Positions 17,970 to 29,999 of a stretch of DNA of 64,000 nucleotides are shown here, in pieces (position 1 is the first letter of the stretch; the number at the start of each line of letters is the position of its first letter). This DNA is from Prostheceraeus crozeri. Its lineage: Eukaryota > Platyhelminthes > Polycladida > Euryleptidae. Location: contig CAJQUW010000942.1 in assembly GCA_907163375.1 (NCBI GenBank), positions 29,277 to 93,276 on the forward strand, in the 5' to 3' direction. The translations under genes and the position numbers were made by a program. A model generated the notes under the pieces. The model saw nothing but the letters and a program-made list of their open reading frames with translations. It was not told where the DNA came from and searched no databases.

Positions 17970-20900
17970 ATGGATACGAGTATCACGAGAAAAATTGAAT
18001 CTTATCGCGTCTCTGCCAAGATGGAGGAAACTCTCATTGAGCAATGTAAGTTTTTGTGTGATGGGGCAAGGATGCAGGTTGTGCTAATAAAACTCTTGAA
18101 CTAACATCATTCGGTTACCATGTGTGTTGAGCATAGGAATTAATTTTCATAAACCTTTGAATAACATCAAGAATGTAAGAATCATATCCTTACTAATTTT
18201 CAACAAAAGACCCTTAACGTCTTTTTACTCCGCGATTTTCAAAAGCGAAGCTCATTTCTAAAATTTATAATGCACTCTAATATCTCCCTCCCTTTTTCAG
18301 TACAGCAGCGCATCATGAAGAGAGAACCTATTCCTGAAGGGGCACTTGGTCGAGCCTATGAACGACTGGGAATATGTAAGTATCTTAATGAATGAATGCT
18401 GTCATGTGTTCTGTATCATCATGGCTGATAGCATGCATTCTATCATTCATCAATCTCATCTCTTTTCCACTCTACAGTTTTGGCAAGGCAGGAGAAGTGG
18501 GAGGAAGTCGCGAGGCGGAAATATGATGACGATTTTCCGACCCTACCCTCTCGCCCATCTACCTCAGCTCCACCATCTGAGCAGCCATCCACCTCGGGCA
18601 TGGTCATCGCCCAACCTCCACCACCACCCATACCTGCTCCTCGTCGCCGCATCCCTCCAACACCCAAGCCGCGGACTCTTCCACCCTCGGCTCGCATCCC
18701 CCTTCTACCTCCTCTTGAACCATCGGTGATGGTGGAAGTAGATTCTCTTGATGGTAAGTTACAGTGATGGTAAAGGGGGACAAGGACTTAAACAAAACGC
18801 ACGCCACACTTGGAATTGAATAGTCATGTTACTGATCGCTTTCCTTCCTTTTCTCAACAGATCTCGCAACGGTATTTCTGGGCGACAACGTTCCTAACCG
18901 CCCCGCCAACTCTCACATACCACCACCGGCAACAGCAGGCGACTTCCCTCCCATCTCCAACAAGTCGCTAGAAATGGAGATCGAGGTGTGCGACCACACC
19001 ATTAAAATGGTAGGTTGAAGATTTCCTCACTCATCTCCCTCGAACGTTTGGCTAATAGCATCTTCCTCAATTTCAGGCATCGACTTCATCACCAAAGCCC
19101 TCCTTTCTCAAGGAAAGTTTACAGCTATTGAGTGAAGGTAAGTTGTAACAAAACACTAAGACTTTAATAGAGATGATAGAATGATTTCTCTTTTAGGTGA
19201 TGCTAGTTCCAGCTCAACACTATCGCGGGAAGGCGACGAGCGGGAATGTGCTGACTGTGGGCACATCTTCACGAGGAAACGCGATCTGCTCCGACACATC
19301 AGACAACGTGTGTGTCAACCCAAGTCGCCATCAATCTCCCGAGGTGAGGATGACTCTATTGAACACGTCTCCTTTACTTGCGACTTCTGCATTCAATCAT
19401 TTGAGTCACATTTTGAATTATCTTCACATAGACTTCGACATACACACACGAACGATACCTACACCAACGGTACCTCCTCTATCCGACTCTCTGAAATATC
19501 AATGAACAATTTAGTGAGGAACTACCAGATGGACTCCTCAGAAACCATTGCTAACTTTGAGGAATGGTTTCATCAAAATTCATCCTTGATAGATGCGCTC
19601 TTTAGAAATTTAGACAACTTTAGAATAAAAGCGCTCATCTACTTAAAAATAAAATATGTAAAAATCGATCATCATACTGGTCAAATAGTAGAGCGGTTGG
19701 AGTTTCACATACCCTCCTCTCCTGCTACAGAAGTAATCGATGAAGATTCTTGGTTAAATTTTCATATTCAAGGACTAAAACTAAATATAGTTAAATTCAA
19801 CGAACGCGATAGTGGCCTCATTTTTGATGGTATAGAATCTGCCAAGTTTAAAATCAATTTGCTAGAAAGTTATAGTGGGCGAGGCTCCTTCAATCTTCCA
19901 AAAATTTTAAAAGACAAAAAAGCAGTCATTTCTGTAGATTGCGAATCGCAATGTTTTAAGTATGCAGTGTTATCCATTCTCCACTACAATGATGTAAATG
20001 ATAATCGTTTCCGTAGAAGTAAGTATCAAGAGTGGGAAAATGAATTAAAGTTTGATGACTGCAATAGTGAAGACATGAAATTGAAAGATATAGAGAAATT
20101 TGAGAAATTAAATAAAATTAAGATAGTGGTTCACGTCTGGGAGAAAGGGTTAAAAGGCGTTAGGTATAACAACCGCCAAAGTAGCTATGATCGAGTTGTC
20201 AACCTTTTGCTAGTGTATGAGGACAATACTCAACAGTGGCATTACTGTGGTATTCCAAAAATTCATCGCCTTTACAACCATATACAAAAATCGATTAAAG
20301 GTGAACATTTCATATGCGACCGCTGCACACGACCATTTTGGTCGAAAAATAAATTTCTAAGTCATTATGAATGGTGCAAGCGGGGTAAACTACAAATAGA
20401 GCGCATGCCCAAAGATAAGGAGTTTTCATATAGAGAGAATGGTGATGAACTAAGTCCCCTGCGTGTCATCTATGCTGACATCGAATGCTATATCGATGAT
20501 ATCATCCACAAGCCAGCAGCCATTTCCTGCTATGAAGTATGGCATGATCACTTTAGGAGTAGGCAAAATAAAATGCGCGTCTGGCAAGGTGAGGATTGTA
20601 TTTACCAATTCCTACAATTCCTCGAACAGGCTGTAAAATTTCAACAAAAGTATGATGGTGAACTCTATCGCAGATCATTGCATATGACAGCAGATGATCA
20701 AGCAAAATTTGATAGCTGCAACGTTTGCCCCAAATGTAGGAAAACATTTGACGATGATAAGATTAAGAAAGTGCGCGACCATGATCACATCACTGGTAAA
20801 TTTAGAAACGCACTCTGTTCAAAATGTAATTTTTCACTTAGGATGAAGCGGCGTACATTACCCGTCATTTTCCATAATTTCAAGGGCTACGACAGCCATA

Positions 20901-22975
20901 TGATAATAAAAGGAGGTTTAGGTCAAATGAAAGAGTGGAAGCTTGATGTAATAGCGCAAACGAGAGAGAAGTTTATGGCCATGACAGCAAAAGTGCCTGT
21001 CGATAAAACTAAAGAAAATAAGACGGTCTATTTTGATATAAAATTTTTAGATTCCTACCAATTTATGACTGCATCACTGGCCTCTCTCGTGCAAAATCTA
21101 AAGTCTCTTCCACTAACACAAAATCTTAAGAAACAATATCCAAATCTAACCGATGAAGTCATCACACGGAAAGGAGTCTTTCCATATGCATATTTTGATG
21201 CAATTAGTAAACTCGGCGAGACTTCTCTTCCGCCCATAGATAAATTTAAAAATGATTTGATCGGTGCAGAATGTAAGACCGAAGATTATGATCATGCACA
21301 AGATGCATGGATAAAATTTGACTGCCATACATTTGGTGAATATATGATTGCCTACCTTAAGTTAGATGTATTTTTGCTGGCTGATGTATTTCAGGAGTTT
21401 CGACGAGTGGCATTAGAAGAAGATAAGTTAGATCCCGTCCACTTTGTCAGTCTGCCAGCCATGTCATTTAAGTCTGCTTTTAAAATGACTGGTGAGACCA
21501 TTCATCTCTTACAAGATCCAGAGATGTATAATTTATTTGAGCGAGGAATTCGCGGTGGTCTCACATTTGTAAATAAACATAGGTTAAAATCAAAAATAGT
21601 AGGCAATGACCAGACTCATCTGAAGTATTATGACCAAAATAATTTGTATGGTAGTTCATTATCCAAACCGCTACCTCACTCTGAGTTTAGCTGGTTAGAT
21701 GATAGTGAAATTCAACATTTCTCCAACCCTTCCAACATACTAGCAATTCCAGATGAAGGTGATTGGGGATATTATTTTGAGATAGATCTAATCTATCCAA
21801 ATAATATTAAACATAAAACCGTGGATTTTCCACTCGCACCCGAATCAGGTGAAGTGACCAAAGATATGTTTTCCGACTTTATGAAACAATTTCATAAAGA
21901 TTTAGAATCATGCGGTCAACCCGACTATAAGCCTTGCCGCAAACTTTTACTCACCCAGTATGATAAAGAAAACTATCTAGTCCACTTTAGCATCTTAAAA
22001 TTTTATTTAGAAATGGGTATGATTTTAAAAAGAGTTCACCGCATTATTAAATTTAGACAGAAAGCCTTCCTCAAACCATATATTGATAGCAACAGCCAGA
22101 AACGTGCACTAGCCCAAAATAATTTTGAAAAAGATTTTTATAAATATAAGAACAACAGTCTATTTGGTAAGACGATGGAGGATGTTAGAAAGCGCGTAAA
22201 CTACAAACTAGTTAATGATGATCAAAAGTATCACAAATTGGTCTCATCACCTCTATTCATCGATAGAGACATTATCGATGAGGATCTTGTAGGTATTAAA
22301 ATGATAAAATCTGAAGTTGAGTTGTGCAAACCCATCTATATTGGTCAAGCTGTACTAGATTACTCTAAGCTTGAAATGTACCAACTCTTTTATAAAATAC
22401 TAAAACCATGTCCTCTCGTAAAAGAGGTTCGTTTGTTGGGTGGTGATACAGATAGTTTCTTCTTAGGTATTACCACTCAAAAAGATTTAAATTTCAATGA
22501 AGTAGGAAAATCTTTAGAAAGATATTTTGATACATCAAATTATCCTACTGATCACCCACTCTACTCCATCAAAAATAAGGCAAAACTTGGCTGCTTTAAG
22601 GATGAGACAGCAGGGAAGGAAATAGATGAAATGATTCTCCTCCGTCCAAAAATGTACAGTATGAAATTAAAGGATAGCGACGATAGTATTAAGCGTGCTA
22701 AAGGCATATCAAGATCATTGGTCTCTAACATGAAACATAAGAATTTCAGGAAAGCCTATAGGAATAAAAATATAACGTTTGTCAATATGACAATCTTAAA
22801 ATCTAAGTCGCATGAGATCAAAACTCATACTTTTAGGAAACGGGCGCTTTCAGCATGGGAGGATAAGAGGTGCTGGTTAGAACACAACATATCTCTTCCA
22901 CATGGACATCCTGACACAAACATACCACCACCCAAAAGAATTAAACTCACACTACCACATTCAGGAGACGTGTAA
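17970..22975 (+). CDS. polB: Protein-primed-type family B DNA polymerase, six exons
   Basis: This would replicate the element from its ends. Exons: 17970-18045, 18301-18375, 18478-18753, 18861-19009, 19077-19137 and 19197-22975. All introns are GT-AG and all phases match; total 1,471 residues plus TAA. The N-terminus is proline-rich. C2H2-type fingers start near residues 226, 266 and 588. A cysteine-protease-like stretch, CFKYAVLSILH, lies near 470 as in Polinton polymerases. Exonuclease motifs are YADIEC (about 638), HNFKGYDS (about 771) and YLKLDVFLLAD (about 932). An HNH/endonuclease-VII-like insert, RDHDHITG, is near 739. Polymerase motifs are YDQNNLYG (A, about 1024), KYKNNSLFG (B, about 1195) and GGDTDSFF (C, about 1294). 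No stop or frameshift was found, so it may be active. It resembles PolB of Polintons, adintoviruses and bidnaviruses. Confidence 0.9.
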
Positions 22976-23186
22976 ATAGATTCATCCTTAACTCAGTATT
23001 TTGATGTTGATTTCTGTAGATAAACATTGTTGTTTTATGTATCGCATGAGATTGTTTTTTCCTTGTGAATATGTGTCCACATCTGTACATTCCCCATGTG
23101 ATGACTTTTCCACTGAAAGACATTTTTCCTATCCCTGTATATTTCCACCCTTCACGAAGTAAAAAGACTTTTTGTATATAACAATG

Positions 23187-23192
23187 TTTATT
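23187..23192 (-). terminator. Poly(A) signal of the minus-strand gene
   Basis: TTTATT on the + strand, AATAAA on the minus strand, about 95 bp beyond the stop of the minus-strand gene. With 23266-23271 it defines a compact convergent 3' end. Confidence 0.5.
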
Positions 23193-23265
23193 GAAGTGCG
23201 CTCATGTATATATTTTCAGTGGATGTTGTATAAAGTCTATTGCTTCACATTCATGTACATATTTC

Positions 23266-23271
23266 AATAAA
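23266..23271 (+). terminator. Poly(A) signal of the polymerase transcript
   Basis: AATAAA, 291 bp after the polymerase stop codon. Cleavage would fall near 23,285-23,295, just inside the 3' end of the convergent minus-strand coding sequence, so the two transcripts overlap tail to tail by about 100 bp. Confidence 0.5.
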
Positions 23272-23286
23272 TGTTGTATAAAGACT

Positions 23287-24194
23287 TCACTTTGTTTTCC
23301 GAAACACTAACGTTATGAGGGATTTAGTATCTTTCATGTGGATGCACTCTTGTAAACCATTGGTAATTTTGATAGTAATAGAGGGTATCATTTGTTTGAC
23401 GATAGGATGGTAGAAAATAGGTTCAAACAATATCTGGACTATTCCATATGAAGCGTCTTTGTCATGAATGAAATCGCGTAAAATGTATTCTTTTTTCTCA
23501 TCAAAAGAAATAGGTGAAATCAGATCACTTTGAATGTAAAGGTGTTGTTCATGTTTATTAAGGGTCATTGGTATTCCTACACCAATCATGTGTGTAGCAG
23601 TAAACACATTTTACAGCAATGAAAAACTACAGTTTTATCAAATTTTCACTCAATTGACAATGAATGCCATCGTCCAGTTTTAGAAGAGCACTTTGATTTT
23701 CAATCAAAAATGAAATGTGATGTATCTTTGCATCATCAAGTAACACTTCACATAACTCGCTTGTGCTAATTTTTCTAACAGGTGGGCAACATCGTTGTAT
23801 CGTCGATTTGCTAAACGACATGTCTAATAGAATAACACAAACAGCTCTATTCAGCTTAGGAAGCATGTTGCTTACATCACTGTCATTCTTCTTGTAAAGA
23901 TAGTCACTAAAAATAGCAATAGTAAATTATATTCACAGCTGAATATGCGAGCGTGTGAACGTTTTCATATCAGACAAAGCGATAACCCATGTCTAAAAAT
24001 GGATCCACCTCATTGTCGTAGATGTCAGACCATTCGATAAGATTCTATTCATCCTTATTGACAGCCTGATCTTTTCCCCATTCAGTGCGTGTGCATTCCT
24101 TTGTCAGTCAAATTGATGATGCATACCGTTTTCACCTTAACTCATTCATATGATGAGTCGTCAGTGAATGAAGGAAAAACTCAACGTTTAACAT
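23287..24194 (-). CDS. 201-residue spliced protein, Polinton-type jelly-roll-like C-terminus
   Basis: Exons on the minus strand: 24194-24136, 23906-23650 and 23576-23287. Introns are GT-AG and phases match (2, then 1), giving 201 residues and a stop. The last 90 residues (HLYIQSDLISP, ILRDF, FEPIFYHPI, PSITIKIT, TLVFRK) follow the pattern I know from C-terminal parts of Polinton/adintovirus virion-like proteins of the F54H12.2 type, probably a jelly-roll fold. The N-terminus is not recognised. The gene converges on the polymerase gene. The acceptor at 23907 and the first exon are the weakest parts. If right, it is the only structural-type gene; a major capsid protein is not seen. Confidence 0.5.
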
Positions 24195-24364
24195 GCCTCC
24201 ATTAGCTATACATTAAACAGATAACACATTAGGAATTTAACAATCCGTGATACTTTATTGAAATCACATAAGCCTGTTATGATACAATGCCCGTTATGAA
24301 GGATGGTAATATGTATAGGGTACCACTCGAATGAGAGCAGCAGGAAAGGGTTCAGTTTCATAAA

Positions 24365-24373
24365 TTATATAAT
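24365..24373 (-). promoter_or_regulatory. Candidate TATA box of the minus-strand gene
   Basis: TTATATAAT (ATTATATAA on the minus strand), with a pyrimidine-rich possible start near 24,335 (CTGCTCTCATTCG). The ATG at 24194 follows after about 140 bp. One short upstream ATG (MEAC then stop) overlaps the proposed start. Confidence 0.4.
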
Positions 24374-24534
24374 GGCTGCTGTTTTTAATATTTGCTAGAA
24401 CCATTATAGTCTTCAATTGAACAGATACTACCAAATTCTTCAATATTAATACACCAACACTAACAGGCAGAACACCTTCTTTTCAGCAAACGAAATATGC
24501 TAATCACTTACAATTTTTATTATTTTACAAATAG

Positions 24535-27355
24535 CTATACCTTTATTTCTAGCATACAAAGGCTAAAACTCTATTTCTAACGCATACACTATTAAAACTT
24601 TATTTTTAACTTGTAAACTGCTAAAAACTTTATTTTTTAATATGGAAACTGATGAAACTTTATTTCTAGCATACAAACAGATAAAACTTCATTTCTAACA
24701 TACAAACAGATAGAACTTTATTCTTAACTTGTAAACTTAAACAGATAGAACTTTATTCTTAACTTGTAAACTGGTGAAATTTCATTCTATTTCTAACATA
24801 TAAACAGATAGAACTTTATTCGTAACATACGCACTATTGAAACTTTATTCTTAACTTGTAAACTATTGAAACTTTATTTTAACTTGTAAACGGTTAAAAC
24901 TTTGTTTTATTTCTATCATACAAACAGATAAAACTTTATTCTTAATATACACACACTATTGAAACTTCATTCTTAACTTGTAAACTATTGAAACTTTATT
25001 TTTAACTTGTTAACGGTTGAAACTTTGTTTTATTTCTAACACACAAATAGCTTAAACTTTATTTCCAACATACACACTGTTGAAACTTTATTTTTAATCT
25101 GTAAACTGTTGAAACTATATCTTTCACTTACAAATAGTAGAACGCTAAGTCTAACTTGCAAACTAGTAAATCTTGCGATCTTATTTTAACAAACAGATAA
25201 AACTCTATTTCTAACATATACACTATTGAAACTTTATTTCTAACTTGTAAACTCTTGAAACTTTATTTTTAACTTGTTAACGGTTGAAACTTTATTCTAT
25301 TTCTAACATGCAAACAGATAAAACTTTATTCTTAACTTGTAAACTGATGAAACTTCATTTTATTTCTAACATACAAGCTGATAAAACTTTATTGTTAACT
25401 TGTAAACTGGTGAAGCTTCATTTTATTTATAACATACAAACAGATAAAACTTTATTCCTAATATACACACTATTGAAACTTCATTCTTAACTCGCAAACT
25501 ATTGAAACTTTATTTTTAACTTGTTAACGGTTGAAACTATGTTTTATTTCTAACATACAAACAGATAAACTTTATTTTTAACTTGTAAACGGTTGAAACT
25601 TTGTTTTATTTCTAACATACAAACAGATAGAACTTTATTCTTAACTTGTAAACTGTTGAAATTTCATTCTATTTCTAACATATAAACAGATAGAACTTTA
25701 TTCGTAACATACGCACTATTGAAACTTTATTCTTAACTTGTAAACTATTGAAACTTTATTTTTAACTTGTAAACGGTTAAAACTTTGTTTTATTTCTATC
25801 ATACAAACAGATGAAACTTTATTCTTAATATATACACACTATTGAAACTTCATTCTTAACTTGTAAACTATTGAAACTTTATTTTTAACTTGTTAACGGT
25901 TGAAACTTTGTTTTATTTCTAACACACAAACAGCTTAAACTTTATTTCCAACATACACACTGTTGAAACTTTATTTTTAATCTGTAAACTGTTGAAACTA
26001 TATCTTTCACTTACAAATAGTAGAACGCTAAGTCTAACTTGCAAACTAGTAAATCTTGCGATCTTATTTTAACAAACAGATAAAACTCTATTTCTAACAT
26101 ATACACTATTGAAACTTTATTTCTAACTTGTAAACTCTTGAAACTTTATTTTTAACTTGTTAACGGTTGAAACTTTATTCTATTTCTAACATACAAACAG
26201 ATAGAACTTTATTCTTAACTTGTAAACTGTTGAAACTTCATTTTATTTCTAACATACAAGCAGATAGAACTTTATTCTTAACTTGTAAACTGGTGAAGCT
26301 TCATTTTATTTATAACATACAAACAGATAAAACTTTATTCTTAATATACACACACTATTGAAACTTCATTCTTAACTCGCAAACTATTGAAACCTTATTT
26401 TTAACTTGTTAACGGTTGAAACTATGTTTTATTTCTAACATACAAACAGATAAAACTTTATTTTAACTTGTAAACGGTTGAAACTTTGTTTTATTTCTAA
26501 CATACAAACAGATAGAACTTTATTCTTAACTTGTAAACTGGTGAACCTTCATTTTATTTCTAACTTGTAAACTCTTGAAACTTCATTTTGATATACAAAC
26601 AGCTAAAACTTTATTTCTAACGTATACACCATTAAAAATTAATTTCTAACTTGTAAACTCTTGAAACAGTTATAATTTTATTTTTAACTTGTAGACTGTT
26701 GAAACTTTATTTCTAACTGGTAAACTGTTGAAATGATATCTTTCATTTACAAATAGTAGAACACTTTGTCCAACTTGTAAACTAGTAAATCTTGTTCGCC
26801 ATCGAATCTAACTATTTAAATCTTCATCATGGAAATCAATGTTCCACAGTCGGAGTAAAAGTTTGAGATGATACACTCCTGGCAAACTAACTCATGAAGT
26901 AGCTTTGCTGTAATACATTTCTATCTGTAAACATATGATAATGTTAAAGTGAATCTAAAACTTTTCAGCTTATTAATTGTTCATCGTTGCATCAACGCTT
27001 TAACACGTGAACAGTTATAATTTATTTTTAATTTACACTTAGTCTAACTTGTAAACTAGTAAATCTTGCGATCTTATTTTTACAAACAGTTGCACCTTTA
27101 TTTCTAACATATACACTATTGAAACTTTATTTCTAACTTGTAAACTCTTGAAACTTTATTTTGATATACAAACAGCTAAAACTTAATTTCTAACTTGTAA
27201 ACTCTTGAAACAGTTATAATTTTATTTTTAATTTACACTTAGTCTAACTTGTAAACTAGTAAATCTTGCGATCTTATTTTTACAAACAGTTACACCTTTA
27301 TTTCTAACGCATACACTATTGAAACTTTATTTCTAACTTGTAAATCTTAAAACAT
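24535..27355 (-). repeat. AT-rich minisatellite, right, expanded
   Basis: The same monomers as the left array in inverse orientation, but about 2.8 kb long. A higher-order duplication is visible: the block around 24,780-25,660 recurs at about 25,662-26,540 with an offset near 882 bp (compare CGTAACATACGCACTATTG at 24821 and 25703). The non-repetitive block at about 26,810-27,010 matches 16,240-16,440. Confidence 0.88.
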
Positions 27356-27582
27356 TTCATATGGGCGATGATGATAGATGAAATAGTGTCAAATAAAATT
27401 AAGATAGCTTACACTTCTGATACAGGGATAGCAATCGACTGCGATCCATGTGTAAAGAGCTTGTTAGACTACGAAAGAGAGAAGTGTGTTATGTTGCGTG
27501 TGGCGCGTGAGTGTCCTCCCATTTCATTCCATTCATCAATTCGTCTCATTGATAGAGACAGGTAGAACTCATGGTTCTCATA

Positions 27583-29448
27583 ACGTATGCAATGGAAAGT
27601 TTTAGGCAACCTTCGACAGTTGGCTAAATGTCGCCCTGGCGCGAATGCATACTACGTTGAGACAGAGGCAATCACTTGCAAACATGACGCAGAGAGGTTT
27701 AACAAGATTGACCATTGCCAAATGTCCCTTGCGGTATACATAGCTACGGGTTTCACCGCCGCCCTTTACAGGAACGCCCGTCGAAAGGAAGTATTACACC
27801 GAACTTCATTTGCAACGTTCAAGTTGACTGATAGCAGATTCAACTTAATGATAGTATTCGCCAGTCCGAAGACTGCCCAGGGCAAACCGCGAGGAGGTTC
27901 TATCATGTCTTGCCCCATGGTGGTCCTTAAGAGAGCCGATGGTTCGTTCTCGGGAGTAATGTCATCTTACACCCTACCAATTCTACTGAGAGAGTCTTTG
28001 ACTCTCTCTTTGGTAACACTGTCGACTTCCACACTAACTGGTACATGGCTAAAAAGTGGAATGTAGCGCCATTCCGTTGGATTGACAGCAGTTGCTGTCA
28101 TCGGATTGCCAATCCGAGCAAGATTATTAAAAACTCTGTCTTGCTCCTCTAGCCTGACAAACTCCTCAAATAAATTTCGCGGCCTTAACTGCGGTCCGCG
28201 AGGAGAGCTGACTTGACTGTTCGGCGTCTGCATGATTGAAATGGAATGAGAGGCAGTGGTTTATATACCCCTCTAATGCGACGCAACGTTCAAGTTGACT
28301 GATAGCAGATTCAACTTAATGATAGTATTCGCCAGTCTAAAGACTGCCCAGGGCAAAGCGCATTGAAGGCTCTATCATGTCTTGCCCCATAGTGGCCGAT
28401 TATACGGTAGTGTGTTAGTAGATTTCAATCATTGAAAAGGGAAGATGAGAATCATTTCATTTGTCTCATCAACGTTTATCATGGGAGCAATCATTGAAGG
28501 GACATCTAATGAATTACATTTCACTCTACTCCATATCATAAAGACTAACCTTTGTCGAATGGCTGAAGTACTCTGACCTGGCGAAAGAAAGCGTCACGTT
28601 GAGTATGAAGTCGAACGCCCAACATGAGCAACGGCTCAGAGGTTTCGGTCTAACAAACGACGAACAACCCGTGCAACACAATCCCTCTACGGCAGTACCC
28701 GCCGTCCCGAAGGAACGCTCGAGCAAAGGAGGTATTACAGCGATGATGTGCTTTATGAGTAGAAGTGAATCTCTTGATAGCAAGAGACTATTCAACTAGA
28801 TAGCAAGTCAAAAATAACCTGATAGCAGGACAAATGTATAGTCAGTAATTTACACTTAGTGAGGAATGATAGATTTGAGTGTAGTGAGTGGCACTCGATC
28901 CCGTCGACAGCCCGAAGGCCTTGTACTGATCACTAGGGAAGTGAGAGATCTTCCCCGATACCCGCTCTTTACAGCTGAAGACATCATTGTCACTGCCCCG
29001 AAGTGGTAACAGCAACGCCGAGTCAAAGGTAGTGAACAGTAGCTGGGATCTAACCCCTCAAAGCTGCCTTAGTCTTAGTTAAATTTGAAATCTGATAGCA
29101 GATTTGAACTCAGCATACTTGAAAACCTTGAGGAAACATCCCAAGTTATTGCTTTGATCTACTTGATAGCAAGCCGTAGAGAGCTTGATTCACCAGCGTT
29201 TTGCAATGGAGATGTTTAGAGGCCACCCATGACAAGATAGCTAAGACTCAACCGATTGGCGTTCAAAGTGCTACGTTGAGAGCTGTGTCAAATGCCCAAC
29301 ATGAGACATGAGTTGTCCCAGCGGTTACGGTCTTAAATATGACACATTCCCTTGCCACACTTATCACTACGGCATCGTCCGCCGTCCCGAAGGAACACCC
29401 TGTCAGTGGAATATTACAGCAAAACTCTCCGTGTCTTGCTCGCTTTCA
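27583..29448 (-). ncRNA. Right-arm copies of modules C, B and A
   Basis: Module C at about 27,583-27,803, B at about 28,538-28,748 and A at about 29,188-29,448, all minus strand. The two pseudoknot-like units lie at about 27,808-27,919 and 28,288-28,387. By eye they are identical or nearly so to the left-arm copies. P1 of this arm is at 29913-29907. Confidence 0.5.
27967..28233 (-). CDS. 88-residue arm protein, right-arm copy
   Basis: Encodes the same predicted product as 15015-15281, with the P2 TATA box at 28267-28261. It reads inward, towards the minus-strand gene. Perfect agreement between copies points to recent homogenisation of the arms. Function is unknown, as for the left copy. Confidence 0.4.
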   Translation of the reverse strand: MQTPNSQVSSPRGPQLRPRNLFEEFVRLEEQDRVFNNLARIGNPMTATAVNPTEWRYIPLFSHVPVSVEVDSVTKERVKDSLSRIGRV

Positions 29449-29999
29449 GTGAAAAGCCGCTTATACCATGAGAAGACTGGCTCAGACATCATTAAAAATG
29501 CTTTCATTGACTTCAGCAGGGTCGAAAACCCCAGAAAACCTCCAAAACTAGTGAATTTAAAATTTTCAACTTTTTAGCACTACTTATGAAATTTTATAAG
29601 TAGTCCATCACTTAGGGCAGGTCAATAGCGACCGAACCTTTTTTGAATCAAGTCAAACGGACTTGTAGAAGCAAAGTTACGAGCCTTTAAAGTTTTGGAG
29701 TCTTTTATGGCCTGGAGACGAAGGCCATCTCCTGGCGAACCTCTAAGTCTGACGGCTTAGCTGATATCAGCAATGAAATTTTCTAAGTCGGTTTCTTACA
29801 GAAACTTGGAATTTGGAATGTCCGAAGCTATCATCGGAGCTCAGAGAGACGACCTACCTCTGACAATCGTTCTCCTCTAAATGACAAGTCTCCGTCGGTT
29901 CCCAGCTTATATAGTGTGTGGCGATCAGCTGATGACGTAATACCCATCATCCAAACACTAAAAATCCCGTCTATCTCCGGTTCTAGTGCTCCGATTGAG

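Noticed and set aside
18443-18807. Minus-strand glycine-rich ORFs near 18.5-18.8 kb
   Set aside because: They are shadows of the proline-rich third exon of the polymerase gene, whose splice phases match.
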